The translations under genes and the position numbers were made by a program. The notes under the pieces were generated by a model that ran no database searches, had not been told where the DNA came from, and saw nothing but the letters and a program-made list of their open reading frames with translations. A stretch of 47,128 nt of DNA from Promethearchaeota archaeon (GTDB taxonomy: Archaea; Asgardarchaeota; Thorarchaeia; Thorarchaeales; Thorarchaeaceae): NCBI GenBank assembly GCA_027031765.1, contig JALVPN010000041.1, positions 1 through 47,128 of the forward strand. The letters are read 5' to 3'. Below, one piece after another: positions 1-8,657 of this stretch; the first letter of the stretch is position 1, and each line of letters begins with the position of its first letter.

Positions 1-1
1 C

Positions 2-490
2 GTGCGTATGTTCGTGAGGATACCTCTGATACCGGGGCTCGTCGAGCTCACGCCGGGCTTCATGTTCTCGGAGCTCGGTGGGGTCATGGCGGGCATCCCG
101 GGTGGCCTCCTTGTAGGGGCGATTGTCGGGTTCGGCGGTGCGATGGCTGCGAACGAGCCGCCGTTGCTCCTGATGATTGGCAACATCGCCCTCGGCGTGG
201 GGACGGGCATTGCACTGCACATTGAGCCTGACCGTAACCGCCTGCGCTACATCGTCATGGTCATCCTGGGCGGTGGCATAATTGGCGGCCTGTTACCAAG
301 TATGACGATTTTTGCTCCACTGACGGAGTCTTTTGCAATCACCCTCAGTTATGCAATGCTTGACATGTACCAAGGGTTCGTCTGGGGGGCTGCTGCACTG
401 CTTGTCGAGGCGTTCCTCCTCCGCCCCATGCTTGCCCGCTACATGTACGCCGAGGAGAAAGAGCTCCTCTTGGACGAGGATGAAGGCTAG
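2..490 (+). CDS. Multi-pass membrane protein, probably 5'-truncated by the window edge
   Basis: ORF open from the window start; several Gly-rich hydrophobic segments; stop TAG just before hypB. Confidence 0.6.
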   Translation: MRMFVRIPLIPGLVELTPGFMFSELGGVMAGIPGGLLVGAIVGFGGAMAANEPPLLLMIGNIALGVGTGIALHIEPDRNRLRYIVMVILGGGIIGGLLPSMTIFAPLTESFAITLSYAMLDMYQGFVWGAAALLVEAFLLRPMLARYMYAEEKELLLDEDEG

Positions 491-496
491 ACCGCA

Positions 497-1150
497 ATGG
501 CTGACAGGAAGACAGTATCAATCGATGTCCGGCGAGACCTGTTCGGCGCGAACGATGACGTGGCCGCACTGAACGCTGAGATGTTCAGGGAGCACGGTGT
601 GCGTGTCTTCGACATAATGGGCTCCGTGGGGACCGGGAAGACCCAGCTCATCGAGGCCATGTGCGACCGCCTGTCGCAACAGTACCGGGTCCTGATGGTC
701 GCCGGCGACCTCGCCACCCGGATTGACGCCGACCGTGTCGGTTCGCATGGTGTCGACACCGTACAGATCAATACGGGCACGGCATGTCACCTCGATGCAC
801 GGATGGTACGTGTTGCCCTGCGTGGTGTTGACCTCTCAAAGTACGACATCGTGTTCATCGAGAATGTCGGGAACCTGATATGTCCTGCCGGCTACAGCCT
901 CGGTGCCGAGAAGAAGGTCGTGGTCGTCAGCATCACCGAGGGGCCGTACATGATCCGCAAGCACCCGCTCACAATCAAGCGGTCTGACGCAGTCGTCATC
1001 AATAAGGTCGACCTGGCAGAGACCTTGGAGTTCGATGTCGACGCACTCGTCCGGGACATACGTGCGGTCGATGCCAACCTCCCCGTCTTCAGGGTCAGTG
1101 CAAAGACGGGGGACGGCATAGACGACCTCATGGCTGGGCTAGGCCTCTAG
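497..1150 (+). CDS. hypB: Hydrogenase/urease nickel incorporation GTPase HypB
   Basis: GSVGTGKT P-loop, GDLATRIDADR, NTGTACHLDA, ENVGNLICPA, NKVDL: the HypB motif series. Confidence 0.93.
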   Translation: MADRKTVSIDVRRDLFGANDDVAALNAEMFREHGVRVFDIMGSVGTGKTQLIEAMCDRLSQQYRVLMVAGDLATRIDADRVGSHGVDTVQINTGTACHLDARMVRVALRGVDLSKYDIVFIENVGNLICPAGYSLGAEKKVVVVSITEGPYMIRKHPLTIKRSDAVVINKVDLAETLEFDVDALVRDIRAVDANLPVFRVSAKTGDGIDDLMAGLGL

Positions 1151-1836
1151 CCACCGTGGTCCCCACTGCACATCTCTTCCAGGGCCCGCCTGACCCCAGC
1201 AACATGTCCAGCACCGAGTACGGCCACCACTTTTCCGGTGGTGTCGCCCAGTACCTGTCTGAGTGCCCTGGCCACGTACCTGTCACGTCCCTCAAGGAGT
1301 ACTGCATACATCCCCGGGAACTGCTCCCTGAACTCCTTGAGCACAGACTCAACACCGTCCTCTGTCTTGAGTTCTCCCACGACCTCATGGGCATCACAGT
1401 TGCCTAGCTCTTGGGCTGCGCTCGCCGCCATGTCCAGGAACGTATACACCTCTTCCAGTGAGACCTGCCGTTCCAGTTCGCGCATGGTCTCCGCAATGGG
1501 CCTGTCAACAAGTGCTACCTTTGCTCCCACGGCCCGTCCCTCCTCGATGGCTGCAAGCATCTCGTTCCCGACGCCAGCGCCAGTGGCAACACCTATGCTC
1601 TCCTCGAGAGTTGCGAGTTGCCACATCAGGTCGGTGACCGGGTCGCCACCCGCCGGTGGCATAGCTGTTACGTCCCCCGCTGCGCTCACCATGTGACTGT
1701 ACCTGTCCACGTCCAGTTCCACGGCAACGACCTCTGGTCGTACCTCCCTTATCACTCGCCTTACACGGTCCGTGCTCTCGTTGTCTGTGTGGATCACTGG
1801 CACGATGACGAGCCTCTCGATGTCAGCTGGCACCAC
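1147..1836 (-). CDS. TraB family protein
   Basis: VIHTDNEST near the N-terminus, VVAVELDVDRY, VALVDRP, VVAVLGAGHVAGV; overlaps the hypB end by 4 bp, convergent. Confidence 0.75.
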   Translation of the reverse strand: MVPADIERLVIVPVIHTDNESTDRVRRVIREVRPEVVAVELDVDRYSHMVSAAGDVTAMPPAGGDPVTDLMWQLATLEESIGVATGAGVGNEMLAAIEEGRAVGAKVALVDRPIAETMRELERQVSLEEVYTFLDMAASAAQELGNCDAHEVVGELKTEDGVESVLKEFREQFPGMYAVLLEGRDRYVARALRQVLGDTTGKVVAVLGAGHVAGVRRALEEMCSGDHGG

Positions 1837-2030
1837 TGTTCCCTCACCTGAGAGGGTGCTGTCTACAGATATAAGCGCGTCCTGTCAGGCATGCGCCCAG
1901 AGTGTCCCATGTGCAGGTCGGGGGTCAGTGCGCCACGGACAATACATACTCTCATCAATGCACGCCAACCTTTTTCACCGGCTGCAGGTGTGACACACAG
2001 CAGTCCTGACTCACTGAAGGGGCGACCACT

Positions 2031-2396
2031 GTGCCAAGACCCGAGCTGGAACTCACACTGTCGAAACTCAAGAACCCACGCATGAGCGCCGGTCTGATGG
2101 TGCTCTACAGTCTGTTGGCTGGACTGAAGGGCCCAGTAGTGCCCCCAAGGGAAGTCCGCGAGAGGACTGAGGTGTGGACTGGGGGCCGCCCCCCTTCAAA
2201 ACAGTCCATCAGCAATGCTGCACGTCGCCTCGACGAGGCCGGCCTGGTAGAACGCACCGAGGGCTACTCGGTCAAGTACGGCTACCTGATTGCGGTACTG
2301 TTGGACTCGTTGCTCGACCTGTCAGACCGTGTGGCCGAGCTCGAGGAGGAACTGGCGTCCATGCGCTCGAAGATGCGCACCCCGGTCGAGGCGTAG
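2031..2396 (+). CDS. Small winged-helix DNA-binding protein with C-terminal coiled coil
   Basis: SKQSISNAARRLDEAGLVERTEG wHTH pattern followed by heptad-like DRVAELEEELASMRSKM. Confidence 0.6.
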   Translation: MPRPELELTLSKLKNPRMSAGLMVLYSLLAGLKGPVVPPREVRERTEVWTGGRPPSKQSISNAARRLDEAGLVERTEGYSVKYGYLIAVLLDSLLDLSDRVAELEEELASMRSKMRTPVEA

Positions 2397-2470
2397 TGCA
2401 GCAGCGTCCTGCGACGACTGACACACTGTATGACAGTCCCGGCCACAAGACTGCGTGGTAGCTGCTACGT

Positions 2471-3652
2471 TCAGTCTGCCGGTATCGTCGTGGAGACCAC
2501 GTCGAGGTCGTTGAACAGGGCATTGAGAGTGCCCCGTGTGACGTGTGGCATTATTACCAGCCTGATTGACGACGGCAGTGGAGATGTCGCCATCCGCCAC
2601 CCGCGCCCCTCCATCGCTTCCACAATCCTGTCAACAGGCACCTCGCGGCTGGTGATTGCCACTATGTTCATGACCGGCGGGATTACGGCTTCGAGCATCG
2701 GGTTCAGGTGCACCCGTTCTACGGCATGCTGTGTCGTCTCCATGCACTGTGCAACGACCTTGCGGTACCCTTCCCTTCCGAGGTGACGCATGATTGCCCA
2801 TGCTGCAATTATGGACGCCGCCGGACGTGTGCCGAGCATAGATGCCTGGCGTGACGATGCACCGGGTAGATATGGGACTCGTGTCGTTATCGCCTTCAGG
2901 TACTTCGACGACCTGAACAGTATGCACCCCGAGGGGATCGGTGCCAGCCCCATCTTGTGCGGGTCGGTGCTCACACTGGTCACCCCCTTCACTGAGAAGT
3001 CGAACGGGTAGTCCCCGAGACCCAGGTCTCTCAGGAATGGTATCACGAAGCCACCGAACGCAGCGTCTACGTGGAGCGGCAGCCCGTACTCGGAGGCAAT
3101 CTCTCCAATCTGTTCAATGGGGTCCACCTGGCCCAAATAGGTCGTACCGGCGGTCACAAAGATACCGACCGTGTCTGGGGTTATTGCCCGCTCGATTGCC
3201 CGTGGTACCGCACGGTATGACCTGTCCACGCGTGTCGCGACCAGCCGCACACCTAACAACCATGCAGCCTTCTTGACCGAGGAGTGTGCAGTCCTCGGAG
3301 CAATCACCTCTGGCCTGTCTGTCCTCTTCTTGGCGAGCTCTCTCGCAGCCAGCATTGCAAGGATGTTGGACTCTGTGCCCCCGGAGGTCGTTGTCCCATG
3401 TGGCCTGCGGAGGCCGAGCAGGTCTCCTATCATCTCTAGGAGCTCCTGTTCGATTTTCGCCGAGCCCTGGAAAGTGTGCAGTCTACCTGCGTTCTTCTCC
3501 AGTGTCCTCACGAAGACCTCCGCACCGAGTGCATGTGGTATCGTCGACATCGATGCTGTCGGATGGCCAGAACGGTAGGTCGCATCCGCCCTGAGGGTTC
3601 TGTCCAGGGCTGCAAGGACCTCCTCTGCGCTCACTCCGTGTTCGTCAAACAT
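2471..3652 (-). CDS. mfnA: PLP-dependent L-tyrosine/L-aspartate decarboxylase (MfnA-like)
   Basis: HSSVKKAAWLLGV, VDAAFGGFVIPFL, STDPHKMGLAPIPSGCILFR (PLP Lys context). Confidence 0.85.
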   Translation of the reverse strand: MFDEHGVSAEEVLAALDRTLRADATYRSGHPTASMSTIPHALGAEVFVRTLEKNAGRLHTFQGSAKIEQELLEMIGDLLGLRRPHGTTTSGGTESNILAMLAARELAKKRTDRPEVIAPRTAHSSVKKAAWLLGVRLVATRVDRSYRAVPRAIERAITPDTVGIFVTAGTTYLGQVDPIEQIGEIASEYGLPLHVDAAFGGFVIPFLRDLGLGDYPFDFSVKGVTSVSTDPHKMGLAPIPSGCILFRSSKYLKAITTRVPYLPGASSRQASMLGTRPAASIIAAWAIMRHLGREGYRKVVAQCMETTQHAVERVHLNPMLEAVIPPVMNIVAITSREVPVDRIVEAMEGRGWRMATSPLPSSIRLVIMPHVTRGTLNALFNDLDVVSTTIPAD

Positions 3653-3824
3653 GCTCAGAGCTCCACCATTGTGGTGGGCGAGTGTCTGCCGGGCTAAGTA
3701 TAATGCTTGTGGAACATGCTTCTCCCGGCCGACGTGGTCATTGTGTCCAACACTACTGGGACAACTGCGTGACCGATGACCTGGTGGTGCAACTACCTGG
3801 AGGACCGGAAGACCTGGTCAAAAA

Positions 3825-3930
3825 TGGGGCCCGGAGCGGGAATTGAACCCGCGGCTAGGGATCCACAGTCCCCAAGGTTGCCATCTGGCTCCACGGCACT
3901 GCATGCCAGCGGAACTACCCCATCCGGGCC
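3825..3930 (-). tRNA. tRNA-His(GTG) with apparent D-loop intron; G-1 and CCA encoded
   Basis: Reverse complement: acceptor GCCCGGA/TCCGGGC with extra 5' G opposite C73, D-stem GGGT/ACCT, anticodon arm GGGGA-CTGTGGA-TCCCT, T-arm GCGGG-TTCAATT-CCCGC, 3' CCA; about 27-29 nt extra in the D-loop (around 3883-3911) containing CTGGC/GCCAG. Confidence 0.9.
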
Positions 3931-4099
3931 ATGGCTGAATACCTGCGCCCTCTTGGGCACGGTGCAGGGTGTCCTGTCCTCTTATTAGCTTTGTCCATGT
4001 GCCACAGTCCTTCCACTCCGCACCAGTACTGGTACCATATGTGTGGCTATGCTCCCACTGTCCTGGACTCTGTGCCGTCCAACGCGTACACGGCACGGC

Positions 4100-4543
4100 T
4101 CATAGGTGGTAGTCGTGGTGATGGTGGTGGTCTTCGTCACTGTCAGGTAACGAGAATGTGAACAGTCTGACGTACTCGATGCCAGAGAGCCCTCCTATCT
4201 GGTCAGCAAGCCTCTGGATGCTCTCACGGTTGCCACGTATTGTGAGGATTTCAAGGCAGTGGCTGCTGGTGAGGTGCACATGCACTGTCGACATTACGTG
4301 GGCCTCCGCATCGTGCTGCATCTTGATCAGTTTCGCCATCAGTACGGGCCTGTGCCGGTACACGATGTTGAGGGCAGCAAGGTTCACGTCTCTGTCCGAC
4401 TCCCAGTCGTCCTGACTGAGGTACAGGCGCATGGCGTCCCTGATGGCCTCTGAACGCCCCACGTACCGGCGACGGGCAACGAGCCGGTCAAACCTCTCGA
4501 GCAGGTCCTCTGGGACTGACACTCCAAACCGCTTGAGCGACAT
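4100..4543 (-). CDS. nikR: Nickel-responsive regulator NikR (RHH + ACT)
   Basis: From internal Met: MSLKRFGVSVPEDLLERFDRLVARRRYVGRSEAIRDAMR (ribbon-helix-helix), VHVHLTSSHCLEILTIRG metal-binding ACT-like part, C-terminal DEDHHHHHDYHL. Confidence 0.92.
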   Translation of the reverse strand: MSLKRFGVSVPEDLLERFDRLVARRRYVGRSEAIRDAMRLYLSQDDWESDRDVNLAALNIVYRHRPVLMAKLIKMQHDAEAHVMSTVHVHLTSSHCLEILTIRGNRESIQRLADQIGGLSGIEYVRLFTFSLPDSDEDHHHHHDYHL

Positions 4544-4638
4544 GCTTGGCACAACCTGCACAGTTAGTAGCACGATTTCGGAAGAAGTAACACATTTAAG
4601 TCTGCCTGCCGGCGCTGCCCCCGGAGGTATCTGGACGT

Positions 4639-5352
4639 ATGCATGTAGGCGACGGCATTGTGCCACTGTGGCTGCTCCTCGTGATGTACGTTGTGAGCGG
4701 TGCCATGCTTGTCCTGTCGGCGCGCCGTATCCGGGCCAGGTTTGATGACCGCCTTGTCCCATACATGGGTGTACTTGCTGCTGTGATCTACGCAGCGCAG
4801 TATGTCAACTTCCCTGTGTCGGTGTCAAGCGGTCACCTCATCGGTGCCACCATGATTGCAGTGATGGTGGGCCCCTATGCTGGTGCGCTTATCATGGCAC
4901 TCGTGCTCTTTGTACAGGTTTTGGGTGGTGACGGCGGGATACTGACGTACGGCCTAAATACGTTCAACATGGCTGTGTTCTCCTGTTTTGTGGGCTGGGC
5001 GCTCTCGGCCTATCTCTACAGGGTGCTGGCGCAGCGTCTGACAGAGGAACGGGCCGTGCTTGTAGCCACCTCTGTAGCATCATATGTCACAACAGTGGCA
5101 GCCGCACTGGTGCTCGGTATTGAACTGTTCACAGTCCCAGGGTTTGGCATCGTGCCGTTCACCGCAATAGTGGGGATCCATGCCCTGATTGGGATTGGCG
5201 AGGCAGTCCTCACATTTGTAATCCTGCTCTACTTTGTGAGGGCACGGCCGAACCTGATATCGTTCCTATCAGGCAACGAGGTCTCCGAGATAGCACAGGT
5301 GGGCGGGGCCCCGTGGGCAACACCGGAAGCGGCTGCTCCGACTACCAGCTAG
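4639..5352 (+). CDS. nikM: ECF-type nickel/cobalt transporter substrate-binding component CbiM/NikM
   Basis: N-terminal MHVGDGIVP, QYVNFPVSVSSGHLIGATMIAVMVGPYAG, multi-TM. Confidence 0.9.
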   Translation: MHVGDGIVPLWLLLVMYVVSGAMLVLSARRIRARFDDRLVPYMGVLAAVIYAAQYVNFPVSVSSGHLIGATMIAVMVGPYAGALIMALVLFVQVLGGDGGILTYGLNTFNMAVFSCFVGWALSAYLYRVLAQRLTEERAVLVATSVASYVTTVAAALVLGIELFTVPGFGIVPFTAIVGIHALIGIGEAVLTFVILLYFVRARPNLISFLSGNEVSEIAQVGGAPWATPEAAAPTTS

Positions 5353-5364
5353 ATGTGATGTGGG

Positions 5365-5658
5365 GTGTTACCAGTGGAACGAGATGAACTTGTCCGGTTC
5401 GTACTGCCCATAGTCGTAGTACTCATTGCTGTTGTCACGTTCCTCGTGCTCGGGGGCCTGGCCTCTCAGAACCCTGACGGGTTTGAATGGGCACTGTTCG
5501 AGGTGGCCAACGTCACGGAGCCTGAGGGCGTGTTCGAAGGCATCTGGGCCCCCTTGGGCGAGGGGCCTTTGGTGGACGCACTCGTAGGCACCATTGGCAT
5601 AGTCTTGGTGTTCGTCCTTGCCATGTTGGTCTTCTACCTGATGGCCCGCAGGGAGTAG
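5365..5658 (+). CDS. nikN: PDGLE-domain small membrane component (CbiN/NikN-like)
   Basis: NPDGFEWALFEV motif between two TM segments; lies between the CbiM-like and CbiQ-like genes. Confidence 0.75.
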   Translation: MLPVERDELVRFVLPIVVVLIAVVTFLVLGGLASQNPDGFEWALFEVANVTEPEGVFEGIWAPLGEGPLVDALVGTIGIVLVFVLAMLVFYLMARRE

Positions 5659-5675
5659 TCCCACGGGCCGGGTGA

Positions 5676-6497
5676 GTGCTGTCCGGTAACACCGACTGGA
5701 GCGGACATGGTGGTGCTCTGATGGCGAGGTTCCTGTTGCCACTGAGAGAGGGCCGCACGGAGCCCGGCCCTTTCTCACCCGCTGCGCTGTTCGTGTCTGC
5801 AGTGGTGGCTGCGGTCGTGGTGAACCTTGTGACTGAGCCCATGGTGGTCCTCTCCCTTTTCTTTCTCGTGCTCATCGGGGGGACCGTTGCACGTACAAGG
5901 TGGCGTGCGGTCCTGGGCCTCGCTGCTAGGTTCGAGTTCGTAGTCCTGTTCTGGGTCCTCTTGGAGCCCATCACGTATGGACAGACCGTTGTCGGTGTCA
6001 TCCAGACGCCATGGGGGCCCTTGCCTGTCTACCGGGAGGGCATCCGGATGGGCATACTGCTCGGGCTGCGCATGGTGACAATCCTTACAACAGTGCTTGC
6101 GGCCCTCTCCCACATGACACTGAGCGACCTGATTGGGGCGCTCCAGACGATCAGGTTGCCCGGCATCATCCTGGGCTCTCTGGTCATCATGATGAGGTAC
6201 CTGCCTGTCTTCATGGAGGAGCGCAGGCGTATGGAGGACGCCCTGGCCCTGCGGGGGCTACAGACTGGCAGTCGTCGGGAGCGGCTCAGGGCACTTGGTT
6301 CCATGGTCGGCACTACCATCGACCGTGCATTCACCAGGAGCGAGGCGGTATATGATGCCATGAAACTACGTGGGTTCTCCGGCTGCGTACCCGTCACCGC
6401 AGCGGGCCTGCGACGTACAGACGTACTCCTCCTCATGCTGCTGGGCCTGTTCGCCCTCGCGGCGTTCTATGTGTTCCCTGCGGTGGTGGTACTGTGA
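5676..6497 (+). CDS. cbiQ: Energy-coupling factor transporter transmembrane protein CbiQ
   Basis: SLVIMMRYLPVFMEERRRMEDALALRGL and YDAMKLRGFSG: CbiQ coupling motifs; true start may be ATG 5721. Confidence 0.88.
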   Translation: MLSGNTDWSGHGGALMARFLLPLREGRTEPGPFSPAALFVSAVVAAVVVNLVTEPMVVLSLFFLVLIGGTVARTRWRAVLGLAARFEFVVLFWVLLEPITYGQTVVGVIQTPWGPLPVYREGIRMGILLGLRMVTILTTVLAALSHMTLSDLIGALQTIRLPGIILGSLVIMMRYLPVFMEERRRMEDALALRGLQTGSRRERLRALGSMVGTTIDRAFTRSEAVYDAMKLRGFSGCVPVTAAGLRRTDVLLLMLLGLFALAAFYVFPAVVVL

Positions 6498-7285
6498 CCT
6501 GCGCCATTGATATCATTGACCTGAACTTCCGATACGACTCCTTTGCACTCCGGGACATTACGACACAGCTGCATATCGGCGAACAGAAAGCGGTCGTTGG
6601 GCTGAACGGTTCGGGCAAGACGACCCTGTTCAAGCTCATTGTGGGCCTCCTGAGACCGCTGTCCGGCGAGGTCTACGTGTTGGACCGTCGCGTGACGCCC
6701 GAGGACCTCTGGGAGATACGGCAGCAGGTCGGTTTTCTGTTCCAGAACCCTGAGGACCAGCTCTTCGCACCAACGGTGTGGGAGGATGTGGCCTTCGGCC
6801 CGCAGAACATGGGCCTTTCCAACGAGGAGGTCGAGGACCGTGTGGTCGAGGCGCTCAGTACTGTTGACCTGCTCGACCTCGCCGACCGGCCGGTCAACCA
6901 GCTGAGCCATGGCCAGGCGAAACGTGTGGCACTGGCAGGCGTCATCGCCATGCGTCCCAAGGTGCTGCTCTTGGACGAGCCCTTTGCTGGCCTCGACTTT
7001 CCCATGGTGGAGGCGGTGGTGGACACGATAGAGAGGCTGCGCAGACGTGGTGTGAGTGTACTGTACACTACTCACAGCCGCTTCTTCCTTGAGAACTGGG
7101 CCGACTCTGTGCTGGTACTTGAGAGTGGGCGTGTGGTCTATGACGGCCCGGCAGACGAGGCCCTCCGGGAGCCCCGCGTCCTCGGACAGGTCGGGGACTG
7201 GGGACGTCTGCGGGAGTCGATTCACCGGTCACGCACGGTACCCCTTGATATCGATGCCGGGCTTGGTGCCGACATGGAACCGTGA
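6494..7285 (+). CDS. cbiO: Energy-coupling factor transporter ATPase CbiO
   Basis: Walker A GLNGSGKTTL, LSHGQAKRVALAGVIAM signature, VLLLDEPFAGLD; GTG start. Confidence 0.93.
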   Translation: MTCAIDIIDLNFRYDSFALRDITTQLHIGEQKAVVGLNGSGKTTLFKLIVGLLRPLSGEVYVLDRRVTPEDLWEIRQQVGFLFQNPEDQLFAPTVWEDVAFGPQNMGLSNEEVEDRVVEALSTVDLLDLADRPVNQLSHGQAKRVALAGVIAMRPKVLLLDEPFAGLDFPMVEAVVDTIERLRRRGVSVLYTTHSRFFLENWADSVLVLESGRVVYDGPADEALREPRVLGQVGDWGRLRESIHRSRTVPLDIDAGLGADMEP

Positions 7286-7452
7286 TGCCGGTTGGTGGCG
7301 GGGAGTGGGTCCGGGTGCAGGGGTCAGCCTGTCCTCTGTCTGATGGGATTGATCTGTGTGCGTTGTGGGCCTACACACTCGGGAAGGACTGCTATGTTTG
7401 CCCGAAAAGGTAAAAAGACATACCACATCATTGCAGCGTGCCTGTTCTCAGT

Positions 7453-7540
7453 GCGGAGGTTGCCAAGCCAGGTCAAAGGCGCAGGGCTCAGGTCCCTGTC
7501 CCGCAGGGGTTCGCGAGTTCAAATCTCGCCCTCCGCACCA
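7453..7540 (+). tRNA. tRNA-Leu(CAG), CCA encoded
   Basis: Acceptor GCGGAGG...CCTCCGC, anticodon arm CAGGG-CTCAGGT-CCCTG, long variable arm, T-loop TTCAAAT, A73 then CCA. Confidence 0.93.
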
Positions 7541-8025
7541 CTCTCTCCAGTCCCCTCATGCGGGGGGATGAGGAACATGGTCTCTACCTTCTCGACACCA
7601 TCGATACGCTCAAGGTCTCCAGTCAGGAACCTCGACAGGTCTGCCATGTTCCGGAACCGTGCCACACAGACGAAGGTCGCCGGACCTGTCGTCCAGTAGA
7701 CCCGTGTTATGTCCTGACATGTCAGGAGTGTGTCGTATACGGTTCTCGTCACGCCGGGCCGTACTGTCACGAGGAGCACGGCCTGGATGTCATATCCGAG
7801 CCTCCGCCAGTCGACGTCCACCGTGAACCTCTCGATGATCCCCTCGTCCCTCAGACGCCTTATCCGGTTGCGTACAGCCCCTGGACTGAGTGACACCTGT
7901 CGCCCTATCTGCCGCAGGGAGCTCCTCGAGTCCTGTGTGAGGAGCCCGATTATTCTCATGTCCTTCTCGTCCACTTGTTCCAAAGGCCGCACCTGGCGAA
8001 GACCGCTCTCCCTCCAGTGGCACAC
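7519..8025 (-). CDS. Lrp/AsnC family transcriptional regulator
   Basis: VDEKDMRIIGLLTQDSRSSLRQIGRQVSLSPGAVRNRIRRLRDEGII HTH followed by RAM-like domain. Confidence 0.88.
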   Translation of the reverse strand: MCHWRESGLRQVRPLEQVDEKDMRIIGLLTQDSRSSLRQIGRQVSLSPGAVRNRIRRLRDEGIIERFTVDVDWRRLGYDIQAVLLVTVRPGVTRTVYDTLLTCQDITRVYWTTGPATFVCVARFRNMADLSRFLTGDLERIDGVEKVETMFLIPPHEGTGESGAEGEI

Positions 8026-8121
8026 TCAGATGTGATAAAGCTTCTCCGGTTGTCTGTCCACATGGCCCGGTGGTCCTGGCTCCCAAGCTGCTGTCCGGCC
8101 AGTCCCGGCGACTGGTCCTGT

Positions 8122-8520
8122 TCACTTCACACGCACAATCACTCTGCGGCCCATTATCTCCCAGTACTCGACCTCAGCATTGAGGGCAATCTTTGCGGCA
8201 AGCTCCTCGTCCGTCGGCCGTGCTATCTCAAAGGTCTCGTACGTCTCGCTGTCCATCAGGCTGAGGGTCTCGCCCATGTCGGCTATTATTGTTGCAGCCC
8301 TCTTGTCTATCACCGGTACGTCGACCATGCGGTCTGCAGGCATGACCACATTCCGTTTCCGGTTGTCGAAGAACCCGATGGCCATTATGTTGGCCTTTGC
8401 AGCACCGTGTTTGCCCGGCTTTGACTTCTCAATGCTCACCACACGGCAGGGCTCCCCATCAATGATGAAATAGCTGCCTGGTTTCAATGTCTTGACGCTA
8501 GTCTTCCTGACACTCAACAC
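8122..8520 (-). CDS. eif5A: Translation initiation factor aIF5A
   Basis: VVSIEKSKPGKHGAAKANIMAIGFFDNRK: hypusination loop. Confidence 0.93.
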   Translation of the reverse strand: MLSVRKTSVKTLKPGSYFIIDGEPCRVVSIEKSKPGKHGAAKANIMAIGFFDNRKRNVVMPADRMVDVPVIDKRAATIIADMGETLSLMDSETYETFEIARPTDEELAAKIALNAEVEYWEIMGRRVIVRVK

Positions 8521-8657
8521 ACTTCACCAATCCAGTCTTGCAGACCGTCATGGGGTCACCTGCCGTCCATCTAAATACTTTGTGGGGGCCGGGCAGGTAC
8601 GGGGCCTGCCGATAATAGTAAAAGGCGCCCCCAGTTGGGTCACCCCGGTGCGTCTCG

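Noticed and set aside
6467-7225. 252-aa minus-strand ORF opposite cbiO
   Set aside because: Antisense shadow of a clear ATPase gene in GC-rich DNA; no recognisable motif.
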